From Gammaproteobacteria bacterium (lineage in GTDB: Bacteria > Pseudomonadota > Gammaproteobacteria > Xanthomonadales > SZUA-36): 64,000 nt of DNA. The DNA lies in contig JAUIBE010000001.1 of the NCBI GenBank assembly GCA_030428105.1, positions 287,359 through 351,358 of the forward strand. The letters are read 5' to 3'. Below are positions 48,252 through 56,989 of this stretch, one piece after another (position 1 is the first letter of the stretch; the number at the start of each line of letters is the position of its first letter). Below the pieces are notes generated by a model. The model was given only the letters and a program-made list of their open reading frames with translations. It did not search any database and was not told the origin of the DNA. The translations under genes and the position numbers were made by a program.

Positions 48252-49277
48252 GTGTCCGCTTCGGCCAGCATCCACGACCTTGATCTCGAGGCCCTGGATG
48301 CGTGGCTTGCTGCCCATGTCCAGGATTACGCCGGCCCGATTGCGCTTTCCAAGTTCCCGGGCGGCCAGTCCAACCCGACCTACCAGCTAAAAACGCCTTC
48401 ACGCAGCTATGTCCTGCGGCGCAAGCCGCCGGGCAGGCTGTTGCCGGGGGCGCACGCAGTGGAGCGGGAATACCGCGTGATTACCGCGCTGGAAGCCCAG
48501 GGCTTCCCGGTGCCGCGCGCCTACGCGCTGTGCGAAGACGCGGATGTAGTTGGCACGCCCTTTTACGTCATGGAGCGGGTGGAAGGACGTATCATCTGGG
48601 ATCCAACCTTCCCCGAGGAGCCTCGGGAGGCGCGTCGCCACTACTACACGGCGATGTGCGAGACCATTGCGCGCCTGCATTCCATCGACTACCGCGCCGC
48701 CGGACTGGAGAGTTACGGCAAGCCAGGAAACTTTTTCGAACGCCAGATTCACCGCTGGAGCCAGCAGTACCAGCAGGACAGCAAAGCCGGTCGCGTGCCC
48801 GCCATGGACCGGCTATGCGAATGGCTGCCGCAGCATATTCCCGCCGGGGAAGAGACGGCGATTTACCACGGCGATTACCGCTGCGACAACCTGGTGTTTC
48901 ACCCCACCGAGCCGCGCGTGGTGGCAGTGCTCGACTGGGAGCTGTCAACGCTGGGTCACCCGTTGGCCGACTTCACCTACCACCTGATGAATTACTACAC
49001 GCCTCCTGGGCTGCCGGCCAGCCTGGGCGGCATCGACCTGGACGAGGCGGGCCTTCCCAGCGCAGATGAGTACGTTGCCATGTATTGCGAGCGCACCAGG
49101 CGCCCGGGTATCGAGCAGCTGGATTTCTACCTGGCCTTCAACCTGTGGCGGCTGGCAGCCATCATCCACGGCATCAAGGGCCGCATGATTCGCGGCAATG
49201 CCTCCAACGACCGGGCCGCTACCCTGGTCGAAAAGCTTGAGCCGCTGGCCAACGCGGCCTGGGAAATCACTCGCTAA
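48252..49277 (+). CDS. APH-family phosphotransferase (acyl-CoA-linked type)
   Basis: The 341-residue protein is an aminoglycoside-phosphotransferase-like kinase: PGGQSNPTYQL as nucleotide loop, the YVLRRKPPG Lys, the catalytic HGDYRCDNLVFHP (Asp and Asn) and VLDWELSTLGHPLADF for metal. The closest group from memory is the kinase domain fused to or encoded beside acyl-CoA dehydrogenase 10/11, thought to phosphorylate hydroxyacyl-CoA. No acyl-CoA dehydrogenase gene is adjacent here. The start is GTG, 22 bp after the FKBP gene. Confidence 0.87.
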   Translation: MSASASIHDLDLEALDAWLAAHVQDYAGPIALSKFPGGQSNPTYQLKTPSRSYVLRRKPPGRLLPGAHAVEREYRVITALEAQGFPVPRAYALCEDADVVGTPFYVMERVEGRIIWDPTFPEEPREARRHYYTAMCETIARLHSIDYRAAGLESYGKPGNFFERQIHRWSQQYQQDSKAGRVPAMDRLCEWLPQHIPAGEETAIYHGDYRCDNLVFHPTEPRVVAVLDWELSTLGHPLADFTYHLMNYYTPPGLPASLGGIDLDEAGLPSADEYVAMYCERTRRPGIEQLDFYLAFNLWRLAAIIHGIKGRMIRGNASNDRAATLVEKLEPLANAAWEITR

Positions 49278-49282
49278 TCAGT

Positions 49283-49741
49283 TCACCCTTGAGGCGCAAG
49301 CTTCCCGGTAACCCAGCCAAGCACCAGCCCACCGACCACGTAGTACAGCAGCGCCTCAGCGCTCCACCACGCCCAGATCTCGTGGGGCAGGTTGAAGATG
49401 CCCGACCAGCCAGCGGATATGCACAGGTTGATCAGCCACACGATCACGCCGTATTTCAGGCCCCGGATCGCGGTGGAGCCATCCAGACCACCACGAATGT
49501 TGTCGAAAATCCCCGCGATGATGAATGAACCGATGAGCCCGGTGGTAATCCACAGCGGCATCAGCGCCCCCATGTCCGGCGGCACCTGGTTGAGCTCCGG
49601 TCGCCAGAAGCCGGCATTCGCCTGGTAGGCCTCGACCAGCACACCCTGGTGGATCAGCGGCCCGGTAATCATGCCCAGCACAAACTGGGTTACGTACATG
49701 GCCAATCCACCTGCAACGATCACCTTCAAGTTAAATTTCAT
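49283..49741 (-). CDS. small membrane protein, unknown function
   Basis: The 152-residue product has about four hydrophobic segments: residues 5-27, 58-80, 92-112 and 125-147. A motif-like stretch DGSTAIRGLKYGVIVWL lies between the second and third. I start at MKFNLK because GGGGAG lies 7 bases upstream; the longer frame runs into the divergent PLP enzyme gene. No family was recognised. Confidence 0.72.
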   Translation of the reverse strand: MKFNLKVIVAGGLAMYVTQFVLGMITGPLIHQGVLVEAYQANAGFWRPELNQVPPDMGALMPLWITTGLIGSFIIAGIFDNIRGGLDGSTAIRGLKYGVIVWLINLCISAGWSGIFNLPHEIWAWWSAEALLYYVVGGLVLGWVTGKLAPQG

Positions 49742-49851
49742 GTCTGCACTCCCCGGGTAATAGTGGGTCACGAAAGACAGCAAGTACCTGCCCTTTCCAA
49801 TCCAGTATAAGATACCGCCGGCAACTTCACTGAAGCGCAGGAAACGCGGCC

Positions 49852-51081
49852 ATGGCACTGGATCAATCGTTCGTTCGAGAACAATTCCCCGCATTCAGCG
49901 AGGCTTCGCTGTCGGGTTTCTCCCACTTTGAGAACGCCGGCGGCTCCTACGCCTGCCGACAGGTGATCGACCGACTTGACCGCTTTTACCGCCAGACCAA
50001 GGTGCAGCCATACTACGAGTTTGCGCCCTCCGAGGAAGCCGGCGCGCTGATGGACTCCGCCAGGTCGCGGTTGGCCGCATGGCTGAATGTTGATACTTCA
50101 GAGCTGCACTTTGGCCCATCGACTTCGCAGAACACCTACGTGCTGGCGCAGGCCATGCGCCAGATGCTGAAGCCGGGTGATGAAGTGATTGTCACCAACC
50201 AGGACCACGAGGCCAATATTGGCGCCTGGAGCCGCCTTGAAGACAGCGGCATCAAGGTGCGCGAGTGGAAGATTGACCCGGATACCGCCGAGCTGCACCC
50301 GGTGGACCTGGAAGCGTTGCTAACCGGTCACACCCGGATGGTGGCCTTCACGCATTGCTCCAACGTCATCGCCACCGTCAACCCGGTGCGCGAGATTACC
50401 GACATGATCCACGAGGCCGGAGCACTGGCAGTGGTGGACGGGGTTTCGTTTGTCCCGCACGGGCTGCCCGACATCCAGGCGCTGGGCGCCGATGTCTACC
50501 TGTTCTCGCTGTACAAGGTGTATGGCCCGCACCTGGGCGCAATGTACATCCGCAATGCCCTGAATGCCCAACTGCCCTTCCAGGGGCACTTCTTCAACGC
50601 CAAGAAACCGGGAGCGCGCTTTACCCCGGCCGGCCCCGACCATGGCCAGATTGCCGCCGTCAACGGCGTGGTTGATTACATGGAAGCGGTTCACGATCAC
50701 CATGCAGACCCGGCAGCGTCCACCGCGGACAAGGCAGCCACTGTCCGCGCCTTGCTCCACGAGCAGGAAACGTCCCTGCTTCAACCGTTGCTGGATTTCC
50801 TGGGCAACCATCCGTCGGTTCGCCTGTTGGGACAAAAGAAGGCGAAATCACGTGCGCCCACCGTGGCGTTCGACGTGAACGGAAAATCGGTGGCCGCCAT
50901 CGCATCAGCCCTGGGCAAGAAAGGCCTGGGAGTCGGGGTTGGGAATTTCTACGCCTACCGCCTGATGGAAGCGCTGGGCATCAAGCCGGACGAAGGCGTA
51001 CTGCGGGTTTCCTACGTCCACTACACATTGGCCGAGGAGATTGAGCGCCTGGTACAAGCGCTGGATGAATTGCTGGACTAG
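49852..51081 (+). CDS. class-V PLP enzyme, cysteine desulfurase-like
   Basis: The 409-residue cytosolic protein has the aminotransferase class V fold: FGPSTSQNTYVLAQAM at the phosphate site, the TNQDHEANIGAW His that stacks on PLP, VDGVSFVPHG with the PLP Asp, and the Schiff-base Lys in FSLYKVYGPH. It most resembles the cysteine desulfurase-like group (TIGR01976). At the site of the catalytic Cys of SufS it has GVGNFYAYRL, with no Cys, so sulfur release by the known route is unlikely. AGGAAA precedes the ATG. Confidence 0.88.
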   Translation: MALDQSFVREQFPAFSEASLSGFSHFENAGGSYACRQVIDRLDRFYRQTKVQPYYEFAPSEEAGALMDSARSRLAAWLNVDTSELHFGPSTSQNTYVLAQAMRQMLKPGDEVIVTNQDHEANIGAWSRLEDSGIKVREWKIDPDTAELHPVDLEALLTGHTRMVAFTHCSNVIATVNPVREITDMIHEAGALAVVDGVSFVPHGLPDIQALGADVYLFSLYKVYGPHLGAMYIRNALNAQLPFQGHFFNAKKPGARFTPAGPDHGQIAAVNGVVDYMEAVHDHHADPAASTADKAATVRALLHEQETSLLQPLLDFLGNHPSVRLLGQKKAKSRAPTVAFDVNGKSVAAIASALGKKGLGVGVGNFYAYRLMEALGIKPDEGVLRVSYVHYTLAEEIERLVQALDELLD

Positions 51082-51084
51082 GCC

Positions 51085-51987
51085 CTAGTACTCGCCGTAG
51101 GCAACCGCCGCGCCGAGGAAAATGTTGTCGGCGATGCGGGTGAGTTCTTTGGTGACCACGTTGTAAACCCACACCGAGTACTGGTCGCGCGAACCCAGCC
51201 GGCTCTTTTCCGTCTCCTGGAGCACCAGGGCATCCTGCCCCGGCACGTACACCAGCGCCCGGAAATTCCTTCCGGCCGGCAAGCCAAGCGGTTCCTGCTG
51301 GCTTCCTTCGAGGTTGGCCAGGCTATAGGCGGTCTCGGCAGCGGGCGCGCCGGGTGGTTTGCAGGCCAGCCGGTCAAGCGCGGCGATCCACACGGCGCCG
51401 TCCAGGCGGCACGCGGTTTCCAGCCCTTCCAGCCGGGTCATCGAGTTGTCGATCGCGTTCCAGGCGTGGATCTCCAGTTCATCGCCCCGCCCCATCTCGA
51501 ACAAAACGATTCCGCCCTGCACGACCAGCATGTCGCCGAGCAGATTCTGGCCGTGGGCAAGAATGAGCTGGTTATCGCTGTTGTCAATTTGCGGCACGGC
51601 AAACAGCTCGGTGCCATTGTCGTAAACGATTGTCGCGGTTTCCGGCACGAAACGGGCCGCCACGCCCGCGTAGAGGTCCGCGGTTTCGCCGGTATCGATA
51701 TCGAACCACGAGATCCGCGGTACGCGCAGGCGGTTGACCGAGGCCGACTCGGAGATCAGCAGGTGGTCATTCCCAAACGGGCTGACCTCCAGGATCTCGG
51801 TATCACCCAGGTGGCCTTCCACAGAAAGCCCTCCGTCCTGCAGGCTGAAGCGCATCAGGTAGGAACCCTGGCCGAAAAACAGACCGCCCTGGTAAGGGCT
51901 TCGCCCTTGCTCCTCGCACGCGACCAGCAATAGCGCGCCTGCCAGGGCCATGATTGCGCGGATTGTGTATTGCAGCTTGCAGGTCAT
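51085..51987 (-). CDS. lipoprotein with propeller-like repeats, unknown function
   Basis: The 300-residue product has a signal peptide with lipobox LLVACEE. The rest is all beta in appearance, with spaced strands such as GSYLMRFSLQDGG, NRLRVPRISWFDIDTGETADLY and SVWVYNVVTKELTRIADN, which looks like a small propeller or WD-like sheet. No enzyme motif was found. It is downstream of the S9 peptidase gene on the same strand with 23 bp between, so possibly cotranscribed. Confidence 0.7.
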   Translation of the reverse strand: MTCKLQYTIRAIMALAGALLLVACEEQGRSPYQGGLFFGQGSYLMRFSLQDGGLSVEGHLGDTEILEVSPFGNDHLLISESASVNRLRVPRISWFDIDTGETADLYAGVAARFVPETATIVYDNGTELFAVPQIDNSDNQLILAHGQNLLGDMLVVQGGIVLFEMGRGDELEIHAWNAIDNSMTRLEGLETACRLDGAVWIAALDRLACKPPGAPAAETAYSLANLEGSQQEPLGLPAGRNFRALVYVPGQDALVLQETEKSRLGSRDQYSVWVYNVVTKELTRIADNIFLGAAVAYGEY

Positions 51988-52010
51988 AACTGGTTTTCCT
52001 GGCGCCAGGT

Positions 52011-54413
52011 TCAGGGCTTCAGGTTGGCGTTCATCAGCTTGTAGATGCGCCGGTATTCATCCAACCACGACTCCGGATGGACAAAACCATGCGGATCCAG
52101 CGGGTAGATGGCGATTTCGAAGTTTTCTTTCTTCAACTCGATCAGCCGCTGCACCACCAGCACCGAATCCTGGAAGAACACATTGTCATCCTGCATGCCG
52201 GCCGCGATCAACAATGGGCTTTCCAGGTTTTCCACGTAGTTGATTGGTGAACTGCGCTGGTAGGCCTCGGGGTCTACCTGCGGCGTGTTCAGGATGTTGG
52301 ATGTGTAGAAGTGGTTGTACTGCATCCAGTCGGCCACCGGGCGTAACGCAGCCCCGGCAGCGAACAGGCCGGGATCACGGAACAGCGCCATGAAGGTCAT
52401 GAAACCACCATAGGAGCCGCCATAAACACCGACCCGCTCGGGGTCGACGCCATAGTTGTCCACCAGCCAGGCCACGCCGTCCTGGAAGTCTTCAAGCTCG
52501 GGGTGGCCCATCTGGCGATAGATGGCGGTGCGCCAATCGCGGCCGTAGCCCTTGGAAGCGCGGTAGTCCATGTCAATCACGATGTAGCCCTCGTTGGCCA
52601 GCAGCGTGTGAAACATGAACTCGCGGAAATAGTACGGCCAGCCCATATGCGCGTTCTGGGTGTAACCCGCGCCATGCACGAACATCACCGCCGGGTAGCT
52701 TTCACCCTCGGTGTAGTCTTTTGGCAGGTAGAGCTTGGTGTAGATCGGCTCGTCGACATGCGAGGAAGGGACCTCGACAATTTCCGGAATCACCCAGTCG
52801 ATTGCCTTGTATGCATCGCTGACCGTGTCGGTGATTTGCGTTGCCTCTTCGCCGGGTGCCGCACCCTGCACGTACAGATCAACGTGGCGGTCGATGTAGG
52901 AGCGGCTGAGCAGCAATTGCTCGCCATCAGGTGAAAGCTCAAACGCAACCACACCACCAAGGCTCGTAAGCTGCTCCAGTTCACCGCCACTCGCCGCCAC
53001 GCGATAGACCTCGTAGTTGCCGGGGTGGGTGCGGTTGCTGACCACGTAGAACGCGTCGCCCGAAGGCGACAGCGCCGGTTCGCGAACCACGAAATCACCT
53101 TCGGTTAGCTGGCGTGCGCGGCGGTCGTTTACACCCTTGGTGTAGAGGTGTGAGTAGCCAGACTCTTCCGACAGGTACCACAGGGTTTCGCCGTCGGGCA
53201 TCCAGTCGTAGTTGTTGTAATCCCAGTTGATCCAGGCGGGGTCCGTCAGGCGGTGCTGCACCTGCAACTCGCCGGTTTCAGGGTCGAGGGTGGTGAGCCA
53301 GCGATCCTTGTTGTCCCCGGCTCTCAGTTGGATGGCGGCCAACGTGCCTTGCGCGTTCCACTCCACGTCCATCACCCAGATGGAACGCTGTTCCGGGGCT
53401 TTCAGCGCTTTCTCCACCTCTTCGCGCTTGGCGCCATGCTCAACGTGCCATTCGATGGCGGATTCGCGCAGGTCGGCCAGCGGGTCTTCATCGATCCCGG
53501 GCAAGCCGGATACATCCACCACGCTGAAGCTGCGCTCTTCCAGGTTTACCAGCAGCATGGACTGTGCAGGCGGCTCGTCCAGGCCCACGCGGGTGCGGGT
53601 GTCGGTAATGGCCAGGTAACCATCCTCGGTGACATAGTTGGGCATGCGACCGCCCTTGCCGTTCTCAGCGCCCTTCTTCTTCACCGCCACCAGCATGAAG
53701 CGGCCCGATGGTGAAAGGGTGCGGTTCAGTTCCTCGTACTCGTCTCCCAGCCAGATCGGCAGTGGCGCACCGCTGGGGTCCTGGTCCTGGCGGGCATCGC
53801 TGTTCTCCTTGGCAGCATCATCACGCTGCTGCTCGCGACGCAGGGTTTCGAACACCCGCATCTGCTGTTCACGCAGAGTGTTGAACGCCGGGTCGGCATC
53901 CGGATCCTTCTCGAACTTCAGGTCAGTAACCTGGCGGCTCAAGCCGTTGGAAGGATTGAAGAGGTAGTAGCGGCCATCAGCCACGTAGGCCAGCGAGTTG
54001 CCATCGGCCATGAACATTGGGCGGGCTTCCGCGCCGACCGTGCGCGTGAGCTGGCGGGTTTCGCCGCTCTGCAGGTTTCGCAGCCACACATCGCCCCGCT
54101 GTATCCAGGCTACCGCGGTGCGATCGGCGTTGTAGACGCGGTTTTCGTTGGAACTGGCCGCCTCGGCCTCCGGCGCAACCCGCTCCGCTCCTCCACCCGT
54201 TGCAGCTACCCGGTACAGGTCGTTGAACTTCTCGCCCTGGCGCTTTTGCAGGTAGTAGATGCTTTGCCCGTCATCGCTCCACCACGATTCACTGGGCGCG
54301 TTGCCGATCCAGTCGGGGTCGGACATGATCAACTCCAGGCCGGGGCCTTCCTGCGCCTGGGCAGAAACTGCAATAAGAAAAGCAAAAAGAGAGAGAGAAA
54401 AGCGGTAAACCAT
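52011..54413 (-). CDS. exported S9 family prolyl oligopeptidase/dipeptidyl peptidase
   Basis: The 800-residue protein has a signal peptide ending in VSAQAQEG, a seven-bladed propeller (WSDDGQSIYYLQKRQGE and LSPSGDAFYVVSNRTHPGNYE among the blades) and a C-terminal alpha/beta-hydrolase domain. The triad is Ser in GGSYGGF, Asp in AAGMQDDNVF and His in LDPHGFVHPES. It would cut short peptides, often after proline, in the periplasm. I start at MVYRFS where GGAG lies seven bases upstream. Confidence 0.94.
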   Translation of the reverse strand: MVYRFSLSLFAFLIAVSAQAQEGPGLELIMSDPDWIGNAPSESWWSDDGQSIYYLQKRQGEKFNDLYRVAATGGGAERVAPEAEAASSNENRVYNADRTAVAWIQRGDVWLRNLQSGETRQLTRTVGAEARPMFMADGNSLAYVADGRYYLFNPSNGLSRQVTDLKFEKDPDADPAFNTLREQQMRVFETLRREQQRDDAAKENSDARQDQDPSGAPLPIWLGDEYEELNRTLSPSGRFMLVAVKKKGAENGKGGRMPNYVTEDGYLAITDTRTRVGLDEPPAQSMLLVNLEERSFSVVDVSGLPGIDEDPLADLRESAIEWHVEHGAKREEVEKALKAPEQRSIWVMDVEWNAQGTLAAIQLRAGDNKDRWLTTLDPETGELQVQHRLTDPAWINWDYNNYDWMPDGETLWYLSEESGYSHLYTKGVNDRRARQLTEGDFVVREPALSPSGDAFYVVSNRTHPGNYEVYRVAASGGELEQLTSLGGVVAFELSPDGEQLLLSRSYIDRHVDLYVQGAAPGEEATQITDTVSDAYKAIDWVIPEIVEVPSSHVDEPIYTKLYLPKDYTEGESYPAVMFVHGAGYTQNAHMGWPYYFREFMFHTLLANEGYIVIDMDYRASKGYGRDWRTAIYRQMGHPELEDFQDGVAWLVDNYGVDPERVGVYGGSYGGFMTFMALFRDPGLFAAGAALRPVADWMQYNHFYTSNILNTPQVDPEAYQRSSPINYVENLESPLLIAAGMQDDNVFFQDSVLVVQRLIELKKENFEIAIYPLDPHGFVHPESWLDEYRRIYKLMNANLKP

Positions 54414-54569
54414 CGAGTACTCCGGAATTATTCTTTTTGACGCGCCTGATTCGGCGGAACGGCAGTATAAACCAGGGTACCGCCGGTGCTGGAAAAAACT
54501 CGCCATTGCGCTATGGTGTCGGGATAGTCCGATTCACCTTCCTATTTCAACTCAGCAGGGGCCTATCGC

Positions 54570-55667
54570 ATGACCACACGCAGAACCTTCATTTCTTTGT
54601 CCGCAGGCGCAATCGCCTCCGCGCCCCTTCTGGGTATCAGCGCCTCGGCCGCAGCATCCAAAATTGAACCCGCTGCGCAACCGCTGAACATCCTGTTTCT
54701 CGGCGGCACCGGCTTTATCGGCCCGCACCAGATTAATTACGCCCTGGCGCGCGGCCACAAGGTGACCATGTTCAACCGCGGCTCAAACCCGGGCATGTAT
54801 GGCGACGCTGTGGAAGAACTGATCGGCGACCGCGATGACAACGTGGGCGAAGGACTCAACGCACTGCGCGGGGACCGAACCTGGGACGTGGTGATAGACA
54901 ACTCCGGTTACGTGCCGCGCCACGTGATCGACAGCGCAACCCTGCTCAAAGACCGCTGCAACCGCTACCTCTACGTGTCGACGGTAGCGGTTTACGATTT
55001 CGACAGCGGCAGCGTGTTTGATGAGAACTCGAAGATGGCCACCATGGCGGATCCGTCTATCGAGGAAGTTACCGGTGAAACCTACGGGCCGCTGAAAGCA
55101 GACAGCGAGATGGCGGTGCGCGAGATTATCGGCGAGCGCTGCACCGTGGTTCGCCCCACCTACGTGGTTGGCCCCGGCGATCACACCGACCGTTTTACCT
55201 ACTGGGTGGATCGCGTTTGCCAAGGTGGCGACGTGCTGGCACCCGCCACCCCCGACATGGACCTGCAATGGGTGGACGTCCGCGACCTGTGTCCGTGGAT
55301 CATCACCCTGGCCGAAAACAACACGCCAGGCATCTTCAACGCCGCCGGCCCAACCTCGCCCTCTACCCGGGGCGGCCTGGTCTGGGGTATCCGCGCCATC
55401 ACCGAGGCGCCGGTGGAGTTCTACTGGCCCAGCGAGGAATTGTTGGAAGAGCTTGAGATCAACCAACCACTGATGGGACGTGCCTCAACAGCGCAATTCG
55501 TGAATTCTGCTTCTATTAATGCCGGCCTGAACTATCGGTCCCTGGCCGATACCGCGCAGGGCACGCTGCAGTGGTGGAACGAGCAAACAGAAGAACGCCG
55601 TGCCAATGCTCGCCGCTGGCCAACCGCGGAGCAGGAAGCGGCAGCGATCGCGCGATTGAAGCGCTAG
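54570..55667 (+). CDS. Tat-signal NAD-dependent epimerase/dehydratase (copy 2)
   Basis: The 365-residue protein is a paralogue of the product of the gene at 39694-40839. It has a Tat signal (TTRRTFISLSAGAIASAPLL), ILFLGGTGFIGPHQINYAL for NAD, YLYVSTVAVYDF, a TGETYGPLKAD with Tyr-x-x-x-Lys-like spacing and VVRPTYVVGPGDHTDR. The substrate is unknown. GCAGGGG lies upstream of the ATG. It converges with the HEAT-protein gene, 13 bp away. Confidence 0.88.
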   Translation: MTTRRTFISLSAGAIASAPLLGISASAAASKIEPAAQPLNILFLGGTGFIGPHQINYALARGHKVTMFNRGSNPGMYGDAVEELIGDRDDNVGEGLNALRGDRTWDVVIDNSGYVPRHVIDSATLLKDRCNRYLYVSTVAVYDFDSGSVFDENSKMATMADPSIEEVTGETYGPLKADSEMAVREIIGERCTVVRPTYVVGPGDHTDRFTYWVDRVCQGGDVLAPATPDMDLQWVDVRDLCPWIITLAENNTPGIFNAAGPTSPSTRGGLVWGIRAITEAPVEFYWPSEELLEELEINQPLMGRASTAQFVNSASINAGLNYRSLADTAQGTLQWWNEQTEERRANARRWPTAEQEAAAIARLKR

Positions 55668-55680
55668 GGAAACCGCAACC

Positions 55681-56982
55681 CTACTGCGCGGCCATCACCA
55701 GGGTAGCCAACCTGGCGACCTCTGAGTCTTCGTGCCGGGTTAGAGGCTCCACGTCCTGGTAAACCGATGACGGTACCGCCTGGCCAGGATAGCCCACCAT
55801 CCTGGCCAGGCGAGCCAGCGCCCTGCTCTTGTTGTAAGCAACCGAATCTCCGGCTGCGGCCCGAGCCAGCACGACCATGCGCTGGGAGGCATCGGCCGGC
55901 ATGTCGGCAACTGCGGTAATCGCGTATTCGCGCACTTCGGCCTCCGGATCCTGCAGGGCCGCGTCGCGCGCTGCAATCCAGGTAGTTTCGGAGACTCTAT
56001 CAAGATCGCTGTACAGGCTGGCCAACGATTGCGCCGCTGCGGTTCTAACCTCAACATCTTTCGACTGGCGCAAAAGTACTGCCAGTTGATCGACACAGGG
56101 GTCAGCCGCAGCACGCAGGTTGCTGCAAGCATCGATCGCCGCGAGTTGAACCTCGCTGGACGAATCCAACAACCCCGCCGCAACAGCCGTCGCCGCCGAA
56201 GGTTGTGGTGCACCACCTAAAGCTCTAACGGCTTCTTCCTGAACCTGCTTATTGTCCGCCTTGCTCATTGTAGTGAGCCAGGTCACGTACTCAACTGGCT
56301 TGCCGGGCATGCTGTCGAGCGCAGGCAATGCGTAAGCAGCGCCGGCGGCGCCCAGTTCGACATAGTCGGTCAGCCCGGAAAAAACAAGCTGGTCAAATCC
56401 CAGGGTGGTCAGCTCTTCAAGCGCCGCCTGGGCAGAATAAGCGCCCTGGATGTCATTCTCCTGCAAACGCCAGTCGAGGTAGTTCAACAAACCGGGCAAC
56501 AAGGACGCTGGCGGGTCGACCCCGATCAAACCGCGTGAAGCGTTGTAAGCTGTGCCGCGGTTGCTTGAGCCCAGGCCCTTGCGAAATCCCTTTGCCACTT
56601 GTTCCGCTGGAATTCCTGCGCCGTGCAGCGCGCCGGCCGCGCGGACCGAAACTTCCGGGTCGTCATCCAGAGCCTCGAACAGCTGCGGCTCGGCCGACAA
56701 TGCCTGCTCATGTCCCCACAAGGCGCTTGCGGCCGCCTTTCTTACCCGCAATTCAGGGTCGTTCACCAGGGCTTGTCCCAATAGCTGCGCTGCCTGCTCG
56801 TTGGATAAACGCACTTCCAGTATCTGGATGGCATCCAGGCGTTCCCTGGTATCGCTGCGCGGATTCAGCAAAGTCTCTTCGGCCTCGGCAACGTAGCGGT
56901 CCGCCTGCGCTGCGACCGGAAACAGCACTATCAGGTACAACCCAGCGATCGCTGCGTAAATCAATTGTTTTGAGATGTTCAT
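55681..56982 (-). CDS. exported HEAT-repeat protein
   Basis: The 433-residue protein has a signal peptide ending in FPVAAQADR, then HEAT repeats over its whole length, such as VRKAAASALWGHEQALSAEP, VSVRAAGALHGAGIPAEQVA and VREYAITAVADMPADASQRM. It has no enzyme motif. It is the third gene of an operon after the beta-helix and M13 peptidase genes, starting 7 bp after the M13 stop, and may serve as scaffold or inhibitor for the peptidase; that is inference from position. Confidence 0.83.
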   Translation of the reverse strand: MNISKQLIYAAIAGLYLIVLFPVAAQADRYVAEAEETLLNPRSDTRERLDAIQILEVRLSNEQAAQLLGQALVNDPELRVRKAAASALWGHEQALSAEPQLFEALDDDPEVSVRAAGALHGAGIPAEQVAKGFRKGLGSSNRGTAYNASRGLIGVDPPASLLPGLLNYLDWRLQENDIQGAYSAQAALEELTTLGFDQLVFSGLTDYVELGAAGAAYALPALDSMPGKPVEYVTWLTTMSKADNKQVQEEAVRALGGAPQPSAATAVAAGLLDSSSEVQLAAIDACSNLRAAADPCVDQLAVLLRQSKDVEVRTAAAQSLASLYSDLDRVSETTWIAARDAALQDPEAEVREYAITAVADMPADASQRMVVLARAAAGDSVAYNKSRALARLARMVGYPGQAVPSSVYQDVEPLTRHEDSEVARLATLVMAAQ

Positions 56983-56989
56983 GATGTGG

